Assembly: GCA_947359465.1 (NCBI GenBank)
Contig: OX375872.1
Coordinates: 1,780,395-1,844,394 of the forward strand
Source: Metellina segmentata
Taxonomy: Eukaryota > Arthropoda > Arachnida > Araneae > Tetragnathidae
Length of the DNA: 64,000 nucleotides
Direction of reading: 5' to 3'
The translations under genes and the position numbers were made by a program. Shown one piece after another: positions 50,730 through 61,691 of this stretch; the stretch's first letter is position 1, and each line of letters opens with the position of its first letter. The notes beneath the pieces are model-generated. The model was not told the DNA's origin, did no database searches, and saw only the letters and a list, made by a program, of their open reading frames with translations.

Positions 50730-50939
50730 TCGGCTTATATTTGAATATATTTGAGCATTTATATTATGAGTTTTATTTTTATATAATCTAGTTTAAACAG
50801 CCATAAAGCTTAAAGCTCCGATTGCTCTTCATTAACAAATTTGACTATCTTTTATGACGAACTGAATGGGAGGTTGAACCCCCAACTCCCCCTGGTAACG
50901 CCTATGAACTAATGTACCATTGTTTCATCGATTACATTT

Positions 50940-51024
50940 ATTTATTACACAAGAAAAACATTATTTAAAATTAAGTTATGTATAGTTTGTGTAGTAATTA
51001 ACAAGGGAATAATTTGTGAAAAAC

Positions 51025-51057
<33 letters not shown>

Positions 51058-51106
51058 ATATATATGTATATATATATGTATATATATGTATATATATATA
51101 TGTATA

Positions 51107-51176
<70 letters not shown>

Positions 51177-51275
51177 TATTACACAAGTAAAACGTAATTT
51201 AAAATTAAATTAATTAAAAATCAGTTATGAATAGTATGTGTAGTTATTAACAAGGGATTAAATTGTGAAAAACTC
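50940..51275. repeat. Direct repeat flanking a TA/TG microsatellite
   Basis: TTTATTACACAAGAAAAAC...AATTTGTGAAAAACT (50,940-51,025) recurs with small changes at 51,175-51,270. The two copies enclose the microsatellite 51,025-51,170, made of TA, TG and TATG blocks. The open frames of about 65 codons over the microsatellite are not genes. Confidence 0.8.
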
Positions 51276-52379
51276 ATTATATATATACTCATTATATAAA
51301 AGTTTTTCTCAACTGAATGGTTACGCCTATGACACTTTTTGAAGCTCCTCTCAACAACAAAGTTCAGTCTCTTGTATTCCATGTTTACATTCGCCATCGA
51401 ATTATAAACTTAGAACCAGAATCCTCGCTGAAGACACCAGTTGTCATAAGATGAACGCCAAACAAGGTGATAAAATGTTGCCAACTAATTCAATTCTTGA
51501 CCGAGCAGTATAGTTTGTACAGTGGCTAAACTGCTTGCCTTTCAATAGCAATGTTCACTTGCCATCTAGTCAGTCCATATTTCACATCTTTGTTCGGCAC
51601 ACTTGGAAACAGAATACACGCTAAAGACTCCTGCTGTGGAAGTGTTTAGTTTACTTTATTGGTTATTTAGTATTTAAAAAATAGACTCGCGTTCCAAACC
51701 ATATGACTTCGGGACTTTATCATTATTTTCAACGGGGATGACTACCATGAACGTTTTTTACTACGTTTAGCTTTTTTTTATAGAAATTGTTCATTTCAAA
51801 AGATGATCAACAACTGATTAGACTTCCCGAAAATGCATTACCATAAAAGATATCTTCCATTTCAATTCTCGAGAGAGGTTAAGTAACTTTTAAGATGAGG
51901 GGAGTGTATCCAGAGTGTGTGTTTACTTAACAATGCCATAAATGAGCATACTACACTCCTCTATTTTGGACAACTATGATTAATTTGCCATCATCCGAGC
52001 TGTGGAGATGAATCGCCGAGTAGATTAAACGAGGCATTAACTTGTTGAGAGTCCTTAGACCTGAAAATCATTTGATCCGTGGCATCTTGGAAAAAAGACT
52101 GATGCCTCACGGGCTTATCTTTCTCGGGCTGACCATCAAAGTTCCTTCTCGGAAACCAGTTTGCTCGTCTCGAAATTTCACTTGATGCAACTCACGATTC
52201 AAGGTGTTTTTTTTTTCCCTTCGGCGTTTTCATTTGGAAAGGAGAAGTATTGAAAAGTTCATCGGTTCCTATCAAAATGTTCCAAGTAATGGAGGCAGAG
52301 TTTGGTTCCGGAGGGGAAACGATTTTATTACTTTTATTTTTAATCTTCACTCGAAAAGTCTTTATTTGTCGATACTAGG
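51276..52379. other. Non-coding stretch
   Basis: No supported gene, RNA or repeat beyond simple AT-rich sequence. The 68-codon open frame at 52,204-52,410 has no recognisable domain. Confidence 0.45.
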
Positions 52380-52555
52380 CGAAAAGCTACAAGACTGCAG
52401 TATAGACTAAAAATGATGATAATGAATATTAGACTAAAAATTCCAAGACTGTAAACTGGATTAAAACTTACGAGACTGGATACTAGATTAAAAGCTACGA
52501 GACTGGATATAAGGTAAAAAGAGTTACACGTTTGAATACTAGATAAAAAATTTAA
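52380..52555. repeat. Degenerate short tandem repeat, about 28-35 bp unit
   Basis: Units of the form AAAAGCTACGAGACTGGATACTAGATT vary in length and spelling: AAGACTGCAGTATAGACTAA, AAGACTGTAAACTGGATT, CGAGACTGGATACTAGATT, CGAGACTGGATATAAGG. Four to six copies. Confidence 0.7.
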
Positions 52556-53464
52556 TTAAGAGATTACTGTGAGCATAAAATGTGAGCAACTCGATTAATC
52601 AAAATACAGAAAGCACTTTTAGTTTTTTTATTATATACGCTACATTCATATCTAAAGATATAAAATTACATTCACTCACAAACTATATTCATTAAATGCT
52701 TACATTGACAAATATTGAAATCTTGTCTCTCGAAATTTATTTTTACTTATTTGTGTCACTTGTGAAGCTTTATGGTTAGTAAATGTACGGACGTATCAGT
52801 GAAGAAAAACAATATGTATCTAACAATATGTACAAAACATATAATGAATATATATATACTCTAAGACAAAAAAAATTGCACCTGGAAGGAGTAGACAGGT
52901 ATAAATGAAATTTGGAGGAGTAGTACATCTGTGTTGGAGTTGCAATTAATCAAATTTCCAGAATCCTTCATGCACGCGCAACGTGCTCTCAAACACGCTG
53001 CATACCGGGGCATAAAAGGATATCCAGTGGCGTAGCAAATTCATTTCGCTGTTGTGTTGGTTACAACGTTTCTCATTGCAATTTAACAATAGAACAGCCG
53101 GATTTTAGACTTACCTAAAGCAGCCGTTGGGGGTCAATTTGATCCTTATAAGAAATGTAAGCCATGTCAAACTAAATTTTTTGGAATTGATAAAAGATGT
53201 TGAAATGACAATATATAAGATTTTTTTTAGGTTTTTTAGTTTTTAGAGTTTTTTTTTTTTTAATAATTTTTTTCTGCTAGTTTTTAGAGCTAATCATTTT
53301 TTTTTTGCTTAAAAGTTTTTTGAAATGGCAACAAAAAAATGATAATATATGACAATATATAATGTAATGTATAATATTATACATCACATTATAGTGTATT
53401 GGAATGTATAATAGTACACAATATTCTTTAGCAGGAGTACGTGATAAGAAATCAAACAAGATAG

Positions 53465-53466
<2 letters not shown>

Positions 53467-53537
<71 letters not shown>
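53467..53537. repeat. (AT)n microsatellite
   Basis: About 71 bp of uninterrupted AT dinucleotides. Confidence 0.97.
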
Positions 53538-53539
<2 letters not shown>

Positions 53540-53957
53540 CTTAATCTAACGGCTTCAGGAGGACAAGGGCCTCCTCTAAATCCTCTCTACATTGTTTATA
53601 CGGTCATTATACACACTGGTCGAAATCAAAAACGCCGAGAACATATCTGGAATAACGTTCTCGATAGTAGCTGTAGCAGGACTGGATAGTTCTGTAGCAA
53701 ACTGTCGCGATAGTCATCGCAATGAAACCAAATTTTGTGGTTTCCGCAGAAAACAAAAAATGAGGGAATTCGAAAACAGACATGCACTTGAAAATCGTTC
53801 ATGTTTCTTATGAGGGTCAAAATGATCCATGTTCTAGGTATTTCATTTAATTTAATAATTAACAAAGAAATATGAAAAACTTGGAAGCATTTGAAGAAAC
53901 TATAAGCGTCGATGTTCAACTCTATGGTTAAATAAAGCATACGAAAAGGCGCTTTTA

Positions 53958-54940
53958 CGGCCATATTCACAAGTCTCGAGTTAACTCGAGGATCAGTTGA
54001 TCCGCGAGTAAGAGTTAACTCGAGGATTATCAAAAACGGTATTCTCAAACGGCGTGTTAAGTGATCCGGGGATTAAAATGAGACGCTAGCTGTGATTGGC
54101 TACCTCACGATCACGTGGTATTGTTTACATTGGTTACGACGCCCAAATATGCATTCGTACTGATCAAGCACGTACTTCACCGTAGAATTGATTCCAAATT
54201 GTGAATAAATAGGACTCGCACAGCATTTTAATATGGGTTTGGGAAAAGAAATGCAAAGGTATTTAATTTCAAATTAAATTTTTATGCAAACCTAAATTTG
54301 GCAAGAAAGAATTGTACACAATGTCTTGACAGATGTATGTAATCTGATTATCTTTATACTTGTCAGTATGGGTGTGTGTTGGTGTCGTGAAAAGTAACTT
54401 GCATTGTCAATTTTCTTTCATTCGTAATAAATCAACAGAATAATTTTTATTCTACGACGAATTTGTATCTGCCATGGTCGTTTTCTACCGTTCGCTCTCT
54501 CCGGCTTATAGGACAGAGGTAGCGCCATCTATCTTTTCGCTAAGCTGCTTGTTTAAGATTTACGCAGCTACCTTTATTTTCATTTTTCTTTTGAATTTCA
54601 ATAAAAATATGTTTAAATTTTTCCATTTAAGCAATATTATGATGATGAGATGAGCTGCTATGTAGAAGGTGCTCCGTAATGACAGATCCAGTCCAGTCGT
54701 CGAAAGAATACTGTAATTGAGCATAGAATGAAATGTGTCCTCCATTTTGCTTTTCCAAAAAGATGGTACTGAGCATGCGTTAAATGTAACTCGCGAGTTA
54801 ACTCGCCGATTTCGGAGGATCAAAATGTAACACCGAAACGGCAGTTTAAACCACGGATCAGGACTTGTGAATACGGTTTTTTCGATAACTCGCGGATTAT
54901 CGTTGATCCTCGAGTTAACTCGGACTTGTGAATACGGCCG
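53958..54940. mobile_element. Harbinger-like non-autonomous element flanked by TTA
   Basis: The left end CGGCCATATTCACAAGTC and the reverse-complemented right end CGGCCGTATTCACAAGTC are nearly identical. The pairing continues through CGAGTTAACTCGAGGATCA, itself rich in short palindromes (GAGTTAACTC). TTA lies directly outside both ends (53,955-53,957 and 54,941-54,943), the target preference of PIF/Harbinger elements. An inner right repeat of GTATTCACAAGTCC (54,866-54,879 region) indicates duplicated ends. No transposase or Myb-like gene is visible inside; 54,060-54,780 is non-coding. It interrupts the older Tc1 element. Confidence 0.75.
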
Positions 54941-54944
54941 TTAG

Positions 54945-55430
54945 TGTCTTTTTGGTGTAGCCGAGCCTCGATGTTGCACAACACCGAGAGAGGATCACTG
55001 TTGAAAATAAGTAATGTACCATTTGTCTCATCGAGTGGTCTTCACTTCTGTCTGGGCACGACAATCGAATACGACAATCGAATCCGTGTGGTACCAAGAT
55101 TCATGGTTTGTTGTGCGACGTCCAGAAGACCTGGTGTCATGGTGTGGTTATGGTATTCGTTACGGGCTCTTTGACAGCGACAAGAAATTTACAGCCCGTT
55201 ATGCTCTAATTCCTTAACTCCCAGGTTCACCCGCTTTTTCAACAAGACAATGCTTGACCCCATGTTGTCTACGACTAAACGATATCTTACCATGACCTGC
55301 ATAATCACCTGTCCCCGATCGAGAATGTATGGGATGCCATTGGACGAGATGTAATCTGCTAAAACTACGTGACAGGGTTCAAGCAGCATGAGATGTTGCA
55401 TTATTAAGGCTCACTATTAAGGCGTATTGC
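54945..55430 (+). pseudogene. Decayed Tc1-family transposase, central and C-terminal part
   Basis: Readable pieces on the plus strand: DNRIRVW (about 55,067), FVVRRPE (about 55,109), FQQDNA then a stop and PHVVYD (second Asp, about 55,240), LSPIENVWDAIGRDV (Glu, about 55,312-55,355). They are separated by frame changes and stops, and the N-terminal half is missing, consistent with disruption by the Harbinger-like element just upstream. Non-functional remnant. Confidence 0.75.
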
Positions 55431-55613
55431 ATTATGAAAAATGGTGCTCATACGCCATACTGAATGATATCACTTTTTGCAATTGTCCTCGATAACGTTT
55501 CAATATTTCAGTCTACAATTTTATTCATTTACGCATTCCAAAGCAGTTCTTTGTAACTATCATTGCATTCTGACAATTCCTTCTAGGTGTCACTTTTTTG
55601 TTGTCTCAGAGTG

Positions 55614-56682
55614 TATATTTGTAATATAAATAAATAAATAATTGGCGTGGTTTTGGAGAGCTGTTCATTTCACCGTGCGTTAGCAGGCAGGAGAATTATC
55701 CTTCCCTTCAGATACCGACGCTGTGTTACTCCAATGCGACGTCAATTAAACTACCGAAAGATAAATCAAACTGAAAAATTACGACCACAAGTGATCAATT
55801 CTTGCGTTGGATTTCAAGTGATTACACCATTTTAAGTTCGTCCTGTTTCTGGAGCTATTTAAAATTGTTATTTAAAAGAAGGAATTTTTCTTGTCAAGTG
55901 CTATAGTTTTTCAATTGAAAATGGCAGAAAATAAGAGCATATTTGCGAAGAGTAAATTTGCGTAAGTAAAGGAAGATTCCCCAAAAAATGTAAAAATTAT
56001 GTCCACTCTGTTACACTGTATATGTAACAGAGTGGAAGTAGAATAAAAACAACAACTATTTAACATTATAATAATATACTACCTCTTCGTCATTTATATT
56101 TCATTAAAAAGTAGTTATTAGATTTAAAAAATGATGTAACAGAGTGGACTAATTACATTTAAGTAATCATAGACATAAAATCCATCTTACCCTTTCCTTG
56201 AATATCCAATAGAATATGACTGACAAGAAGTGAACCCTTCAGAGAGTTCAGTGCCAACTTTATTATAATTTCATTTTTATATTTAAAACTCCTTGTAACA
56301 GAATGGACTTAATTGAGCTGAATAAAATTTGGGACACACACATAAAAATCTATATCTCTAAAAGTAAAAATAAATTTAGAAACGTGTTTCGTCAGTAATT
56401 TTATTAATTAGGTGTTCCATTATACATTATATGACATATTATTATGTGTGTGCTTCCCCCCCACAACTAGTTCATTACAAATATCTTCACATGTTCTAAA
56501 TTTGAGCCTGGGACAGCTTGTTTTATCTGCCCAGTTATACATATTGTTTATTGTAAATTATTGTAATTAATATTTACACTTGAAAAATATTCTCAAATAA
56601 GAAATATAAGATTAAGATCAAGAAAGAAAGCCAACTCTTTTTCAAAAGCATTCAATAAAAAAGATTCACTTTTTGGGAAGGT
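55614..56682. other. Non-coding stretch with a hairpin motif
   Basis: No supported gene. The open frame at 55,647-55,835 (62 codons) has no recognised domain. The hairpin at 56,003-56,035 is listed separately. The rest is AT-rich. Confidence 0.45.
56003..56035. repeat. Perfect 13-bp stem hairpin, motif repeated downstream
   Basis: CCACTCTGTTACA (56,003-56,015) and TGTAACAGAGTGG (56,023-56,035) pair perfectly around a 7-base loop. The right arm recurs as TGTAACAGAGTGGAC at 56,135 and TGTAACAGAATGGAC at 56,294, so it is a dispersed motif and not a one-off terminator. Confidence 0.8.
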
Positions 56683-56954
56683 GTGTATGGTGAAAGTATC
56701 GTAAGTTTAGCCAGAAAGCTTCGAACTTCTATGAGTTGTACATGGATTACCATCAAAAGATACCAGCTAAAGTCATCGAACAGTATTCATTCAATGTCAT
56801 TTTTAGTAATAATTTTTCTTGTCAACCAAAATTTTTTACTTGGATTGCTTTCTGTCCAAAAATGAAGGCATGCCTCTCAAATGAAATGCATTCTATTAGG
56901 AACGAAAGAAATGAACGAAAGAAGTTAGTGCGAAGAAAAGGTTTCATCTGTTAA

Positions 56955-57165
56955 AAGGCCTCACAACGCACATACATGCTTTCCACAAGACTGCCCAAGA
57001 TTTACTGTGACCCCATTCAAACAGTAATTTGGATTCCATTTGGCCAAATATGCGTCACAAAAACCAATCAAGTCTTTGCTCTTATGAGGATCGTGGTGCT
57101 GTTGTATCCTATTAGCATTCCCACTATGCTCTATTGGATTAAGATCAGGTGACTTTGCTTGAAAC
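56955..57165 (-). pseudogene. Possible short Tc1/mariner transposase remnant
   Basis: On the minus strand at about 57,135-57,164 the bases read AKSPDLNPIE, the block before the catalytic Glu of Tc1-type transposases. Continuing leftward, the reading stays partly open (FCDAYLAKWNP) but I cannot align it further. No ends were found. Confidence 0.4.
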
Positions 57166-57212
57166 GTTCTCTACAAGGTGATCTTGATGGACGCGAACTA
57201 TTCCGTCATTAT

Positions 57213-57672
57213 AAAAAACTGACCAGATCATGATAGACGAGACATCTAGTCATTGAAAGGATCTTGATTTGGTCATCCTAAAAAAATCGGCAATATCTTG
57301 AATACTTCGTTATTAGCAAAATTGGCCCGATCTTGATGGACGATCTTGATGGACGATCTTGATGGACGATCTTGATGGATGGAAACCACTTGGAGGGTTA
57401 AAACCTCGTATCAGACTTTGTAAATCTTCGATCCTCAGTTTAATTATTTACTATTAAAATACTTTTATTTTTTTTTCACCTAGAAATAGCTGATCAAGAT
57501 CTGACCTTTTGCTAATGACAAGATATATTTCCGACTTTTTTTATGATGACCGAGATCAAGATCTGACCTTTTGCTAATGACAAGATATATTTCCGACTTT
57601 TTTTATGATGACCGAGATCAAGATATGATCAGTTTCTTCTAATGACTAGATGCTATCTGGTCAGTTTTGCTA
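57213..57672. mobile_element. Palindromic non-autonomous element with internal tandem repeats
   Basis: The left arm (AAAACTGACCAGAT.., ACATCTAGTCATT, GGTCATC.TAAAAAAATCGG, TTAGCAAAA) is the reverse complement, with changes, of the right arm (TTTTGCTAATGACAAG.., CCGACTTTTTTTATGATGACC, AATGACTAGATGC, ATCTGGTCAGTTTT). About 460 bp. The loop side holds four 13-bp copies of GATCTTGATGGAC (57,331-57,377) and 2.3 copies of a 62-bp unit (57,492, 57,554 and 57,616). No coding capacity; class undetermined. Confidence 0.7.
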
Positions 57673-57719
57673 ACAAGACTAAAAAAAATTTGAAGTGGAG
57701 ACAATAACTGCATAAAACA

Positions 57720-59335
57720 TTTCATTAATGAAACATTTGAAATTGATAAATATACACAATGTTCTGCACCTGTACTGTATTATACTTATTTCACCTTTAA
57801 CTTTTGTGATCTACGAATTGTAACATTTTTACTTTGGCAGCATCGTTTGTATCTCCATTCAGTTAACAAGTTGATAAAAAGAGTTTAAAGAGTTTGCTAA
57901 AGATATCTAAAGCAACGTTTCCCAAACTGCTCCGATTCTCGAGGAGATTCCGCGGCAGTTATTATGTTGCTTTCATCGAGAGGGAAAACTACTTCCTACA
58001 GTTGGATGGCAGATTATTTGAATTATGCAAATTATGTTACTTGGAAGACATTTGGATCGAAAATGAACAAATTCAGCACATTCCTAAAAGGGAAGATAAC
58101 ATTCGATGCTGATGACAAAATTGCCATACTGAAGAAACGATAGCGTTCTACATGGAGAGAATAAAGATCTAAAATGCTTCTCATTGACTTGAAACCTTTT
58201 CGATGAAAATAACATAACACTGAATAAATCATTTCCAGCAACAAAAGAAAACCTTAACAATTTGCTTGAAAATTTCAATTCATACTTTCCAAGGGACATT
58301 CAGGAATCGATTCGAAAGAAATCTGAATGGACTGTAGATTCATTTTCAATGACGTCAAAAGTAGCATCCCTCACTGTGGCAGAATATCGGACAGTCCTTT
58401 AAAAGCAAATACCGAATTTTTGGCTCAGTTAGGTCTTTCGGTATAAAGTTCAAAAGTTAAATTACTCTTACTGTCTTTTGGACCACTGTGAAACGACCTT
58501 TTCGAGGTACAAAAATTAAATATCGAGCTCGTTTGGACGCAGAAGACGATATGCGTCTTCAACTGACTTCGGTGACATTGACAAACTCTGCCTTAAGAAG
58601 CAGGCAACATTGTTCATATTAACTTCGGGTGTACATGCAACATATTTCAAATATTTGAATAGGATTTATATCATTTTGTAGATTTAAATAATAAATAATA
58701 CTGTCTCCAGTTATTTTTTATACTATTGTTTCCTTTATAAATATATATACCTTATTAATCATAATTCCGTATACGTATTGTGTTGAATATGTCTCATAGA
58801 ACATAGACAGATAGAGCTAAACACTGAACATTTCTTGGGGCTCCACGAGAAACATTCGCTTCAAAAAAGGCCCCGTGGTTTAAAACCTTTGGGAACCACT
58901 GGACTTAAGAACAGTCTGCTCATTGCCAAGGAACCAATCTCTTTAATGTCTTTAGTTAAATTAACAGCCATATAGTCACACAGCTATACGCACAATATGT
59001 TTCACCTTTAACTTTCACAGACTTTGTTATGATCTTCAAATTAGAGAATTATCAGCGCGGGCAGCAGAGTTCGATGGTAGATCTATCTAAATGAAGTTAA
59101 TTTGCTACATAAATAGTTTAATAACAATCGATGTAACAAAGGAAGGAAGAACCATCTGCTCTCAGCTAAGGAAGCTCTGTCTTTTGCCAATTAAGTCATG
59201 GTGTCATATAGCTAAATGGACAGTATATTTCACCTTTAGAGACTGGGTTCTGATCTACGGATTTGAGCATCGTTTATAGAACTATCTAAATGAAGCGAAT
59301 TTTCAACAGAATTTAAAAGCAAATGCAACAAAGGA
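57720..59335. repeat. Degenerate repeat of about 200-230 bp, interrupted by a hAT element
   Basis: TTTCACCTTTAACTTT.TG with GATCTACGAATTG-like and CATCGTTTGTA-like bases occurs near 57,790, 59,002 and 59,229. AACTATCTAAATGAAG-like bases follow near 59,083 and 59,281. Three diverged copies, the first separated from the others by the hAT element at 57,913-58,901. The 62-codon open frame at 59,091 is a reading of this repeat. Confidence 0.55.
57913..58901 (+). mobile_element. Decayed hAT transposon (ZBED5/SCAND3-like)
   Basis: Left end CAACGTTTCCCAAACTG and reverse-complemented right end CAGTGGTTCCCAAAGG are diverged hAT termini (CAGTGGTTCCCAAA type). Candidate 8-bp flanks ATCTAAAG and GACTTAAG agree at only five positions. 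The interior reads, with frameshifts, like the transposase-derived ZBED5/SCAND3 proteins: FDADDKI near 58,105, AFYMERI near 58,147, LNNLLENFNSYFPRDIQ near 58,252-58,302 and VASLTVAEYRTVL near 58,360-58,400. About 1 kb, so heavily deleted. Confidence 0.65.
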
Positions 59336-59826
59336 ACGTTTTACTGGTTTTAATAGATGTCATTTAAAAAATACAACTTTATTTAATCCAAACAAAGAGA
59401 ATCAGTTTAACCTCGCAAATACATATAAAATCTCGTAGTACAACCTAACGTCATTTTATTTGAGGATAAAGTAATAGAGCGAATACATTTTTATGTTCAA
59501 TAAAATAAGTTCTTACTTTCAACAAATAGCAAGATAAAAGTGTTGCATTTAATGCTACACTCGTCTGGTCTTACTATAGTTGATGTGTAATAACCATCAG
59601 ACACAATTCGTTTAGAGAGATTTATAGATCTTTTGTTGTAACTCTGTGAGTATCTTATTACCCTTAATTGCGCTCCAGCAATTGTTTTCTGAAGGATATT
59701 TTGAATTTTCAGGACAATAATCTTTCTTCCGCATAACCTATTTTGTTCAGAGTAAACGTGACTGTTGAAAACTCATCTATTATTACATAGCTGTAGACAT
59801 TAAAAGTCTAATACTCGTTTTGAGTG
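59336..59826. other. Non-coding stretch upstream of a candidate exon
   Basis: AT-rich with no gene or repeat that I can support. It could contain the 5' untranslated region of the exon at 59,827. Confidence 0.4.
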
Positions 59827-59995
59827 ATGAAGGTAATAATGAATCCAAAACACACATTTGCGATAGGAAAAAAACTTTTTGTTCTGCGTCATTGTTTCGA
59901 TTTCAATCAACGCTTCCCTATTGTCTTGATTGGTTTACTCACTGTGGTTCAACTGGCTTTTACGATTAGCTCCTTAGCTCTAGTTCGACAACAAG
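59827..59995 (+). CDS. Candidate first coding exon of a membrane protein
   Basis: An ATG at 59,827, the first after an in-frame TGA (59,821), opens 56 codons plus one base up to CAACAAG|GTAAGA, a consensus 5' donor at 59,996. The peptide has a short basic N-terminus (MNPKHTFAIGKKLF; a second Met is at residue 5), then DFNQRFPIVLIGLLTVVQLA followed by FTISSLALV, a clear transmembrane segment at residues about 29-53, then RQQ. This layout is common in the first exons of small four-helix membrane proteins, but I do not recognise the family. No downstream exon was identified in the remaining 4 kb. It could be chance, but the strong hydrophobic segment ending beside a perfect donor makes it worth listing. 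Confidence 0.4.
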
Positions 59996-60572
59996 GTAAG
60001 AAAAGCAGAAGGTTAAGATTGTCAACGGTCGTCATTTAATGACGACACCACTCCAACGAAATAACATGCACCAACGTTGACTCTTCCTGTCGCTTCAGTC
60101 ATTCAGGAATGTCAGGAATCTCTTTAATCTTGTGTGTCAATCATGAAGAGGAAAGAAAAGTAGGAATTCTTTTGCTCAAAAAGAATCCAAGAAAATCGAT
60201 GATTATCCAATCAATAATTGCACATAAAACGAAGATGTTTCTCAGCTTGGTTTCCAAGTTTTGGATGCAAATCCGTGCATAGGTTTCACTGAGCGGTCAA
60301 CTGAAGCTGAACCGCATTCATCAAGCTGGTTTTCATGTAAGATTACGACAGATAACAACGCAATGCAAGTTTCCAGAAAAAGAGTTTGTAGTTTATTATC
60401 TGAAACATTCTAGTTTTTTCTAGAGCTCCTGTTGGTTGTCTCGTCATTCAAAGTTATCATTAAAAATAGCAAAAGTGGTCACATTTTGATGAAATCACTT
60501 GGACACTATGATTATGGGTTAAAGCAAACGCAGTACTATCTTTTTGCAAAGTGAAGGTCAACACAAAACAAA

Positions 60573-60995
60573 ATTGTTCGATACATCATTCTGTGATTGC
60601 AGTATTTGGACCAATAATTTTCGAATACTAGTATGACATTACAACATTTATTCGTATCATGAAACTTTGCAGGTATTAACCGCTTTCGGGAATAGCTGCA
60701 AATAGTTCGGAATACAGTTGATTCATTCGTAAGCGTGCTTTGAACAAGGCAAATTCGTCGCGGAATTAATCAAAATATTGTTCGATACATCGTTCTGTCA
60801 CTGCAGTATTATGACCAATAATTTTCAAATACTAGTATGGCAGCTGAGATTGGCATTACATTTACAAAATTTATTCGAATGATGAAACTTTGCAGATGTT
60901 AACAGCTTTCGGGAATAGCTGCAAATAGTTCGGAATACAGTTGATTCATTCGTAAACGTGCTTTGAACTAGACAGATGCGAATTAGTCGCGGAAT
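60573..60995. repeat. Two-copy direct repeat of about 200 bp
   Basis: Copy 1 (60,573-60,767) and copy 2 (60,777-60,995) share ATTGTTCGATACATC, CCAATAATTTTC.AATACTAG, ATGAAACTTTGCAG, CTTTCGGGAATAGCTGCAAA, TAGTTCGGAATACAGTTGAT and CGTGCTTTGAAC. Copy 2 has about 20 extra bases (GGCAGCTGAGATTGG region). Non-coding. Confidence 0.9.
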
Positions 60996-61689
60996 ATAAA
61001 AAAAAAATTTCCTTTATTTATTATGTTTTCAGACAAATGTGTGTACGTTATTTCACTTTGCACCAACACACCAATACTGACGAACATCAAAATAATCGTT
61101 TTACATTTATCAAGAGATTGAGAAATTCTTTCTTGCTTAGCTTAAATTTCCACAAAATTCCAGTCTATCTTCTAATTTCAAATTCGGATTTAAATGTTGT
61201 GAAAACTATCCTGTATGCATTCTATTAAAATTTAAATTTGGAATAACTCTAAAGTGTTTTCAAACACTAAAATTAAGATTATTGCTGAGAAAGCTTTTCT
61301 TTAGTTCATTTATAACTCAATATTACTATTTCAGTTGACAAATGAACAATGAACGATGACTGTTCAAAGAATGAACATGTCACGAAGCGATCGGAAATCA
61401 CCGCTTCTTACTGCATTCTTCAGTGAAAAGTTGTTTGATATTTCAGTATATTTTGTGAAACTATCTGATTCTTCTAAGCTCTTTTAGAAGTCAACTGTTA
61501 TGGTGCGGAGAGCATCTTGGGAAACATATTTTATCCTCCTTGAGCGATTTAGAAGTCACGATGTTACAAGGTCACAATCTTCAGACGTTTGATAGCATCG
61601 ATGGCAACACAATTATTTCTCCAAGTAATTTGACAAATAAATTCAAATGGCGTTAGACCACTGTTGGCTCTTTGTGCAAACTATCGAAC
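60996..61689. other. AT-rich non-coding stretch
   Basis: No supported gene or repeat; the open frame at 61,037-61,228 has no recognised features. Confidence 0.4.
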
Positions 61690-61691
61690 TA

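Larger units (their letters stand above)
52857..55613 (+). mobile_element. Old Tc1-type element split by later insertions
   Basis: The left end (TACTCTAAGACAAAAAAAA with GCACCTGGAAGGAGTAGACA) and the reverse complement of the right end at about 55,575-55,613 (TACACTCTGAGACAACAAA with GACACCTAGAAGGAATTGTC) are recognisably alike though diverged. Between them are decayed transposase sequence at 54,945-55,430, a TA microsatellite, AT-rich filler and a 983-bp Harbinger-like element. Subtracting the insertions leaves a length near that of ordinary Tc1 elements. That the two ends belong to one element is an inference. Confidence 0.5.

Noticed and set aside
51016..51213. Open frames on both strands rich in Tyr-Ile repeats
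   Set aside because: They are translations of a TA/TG microsatellite.
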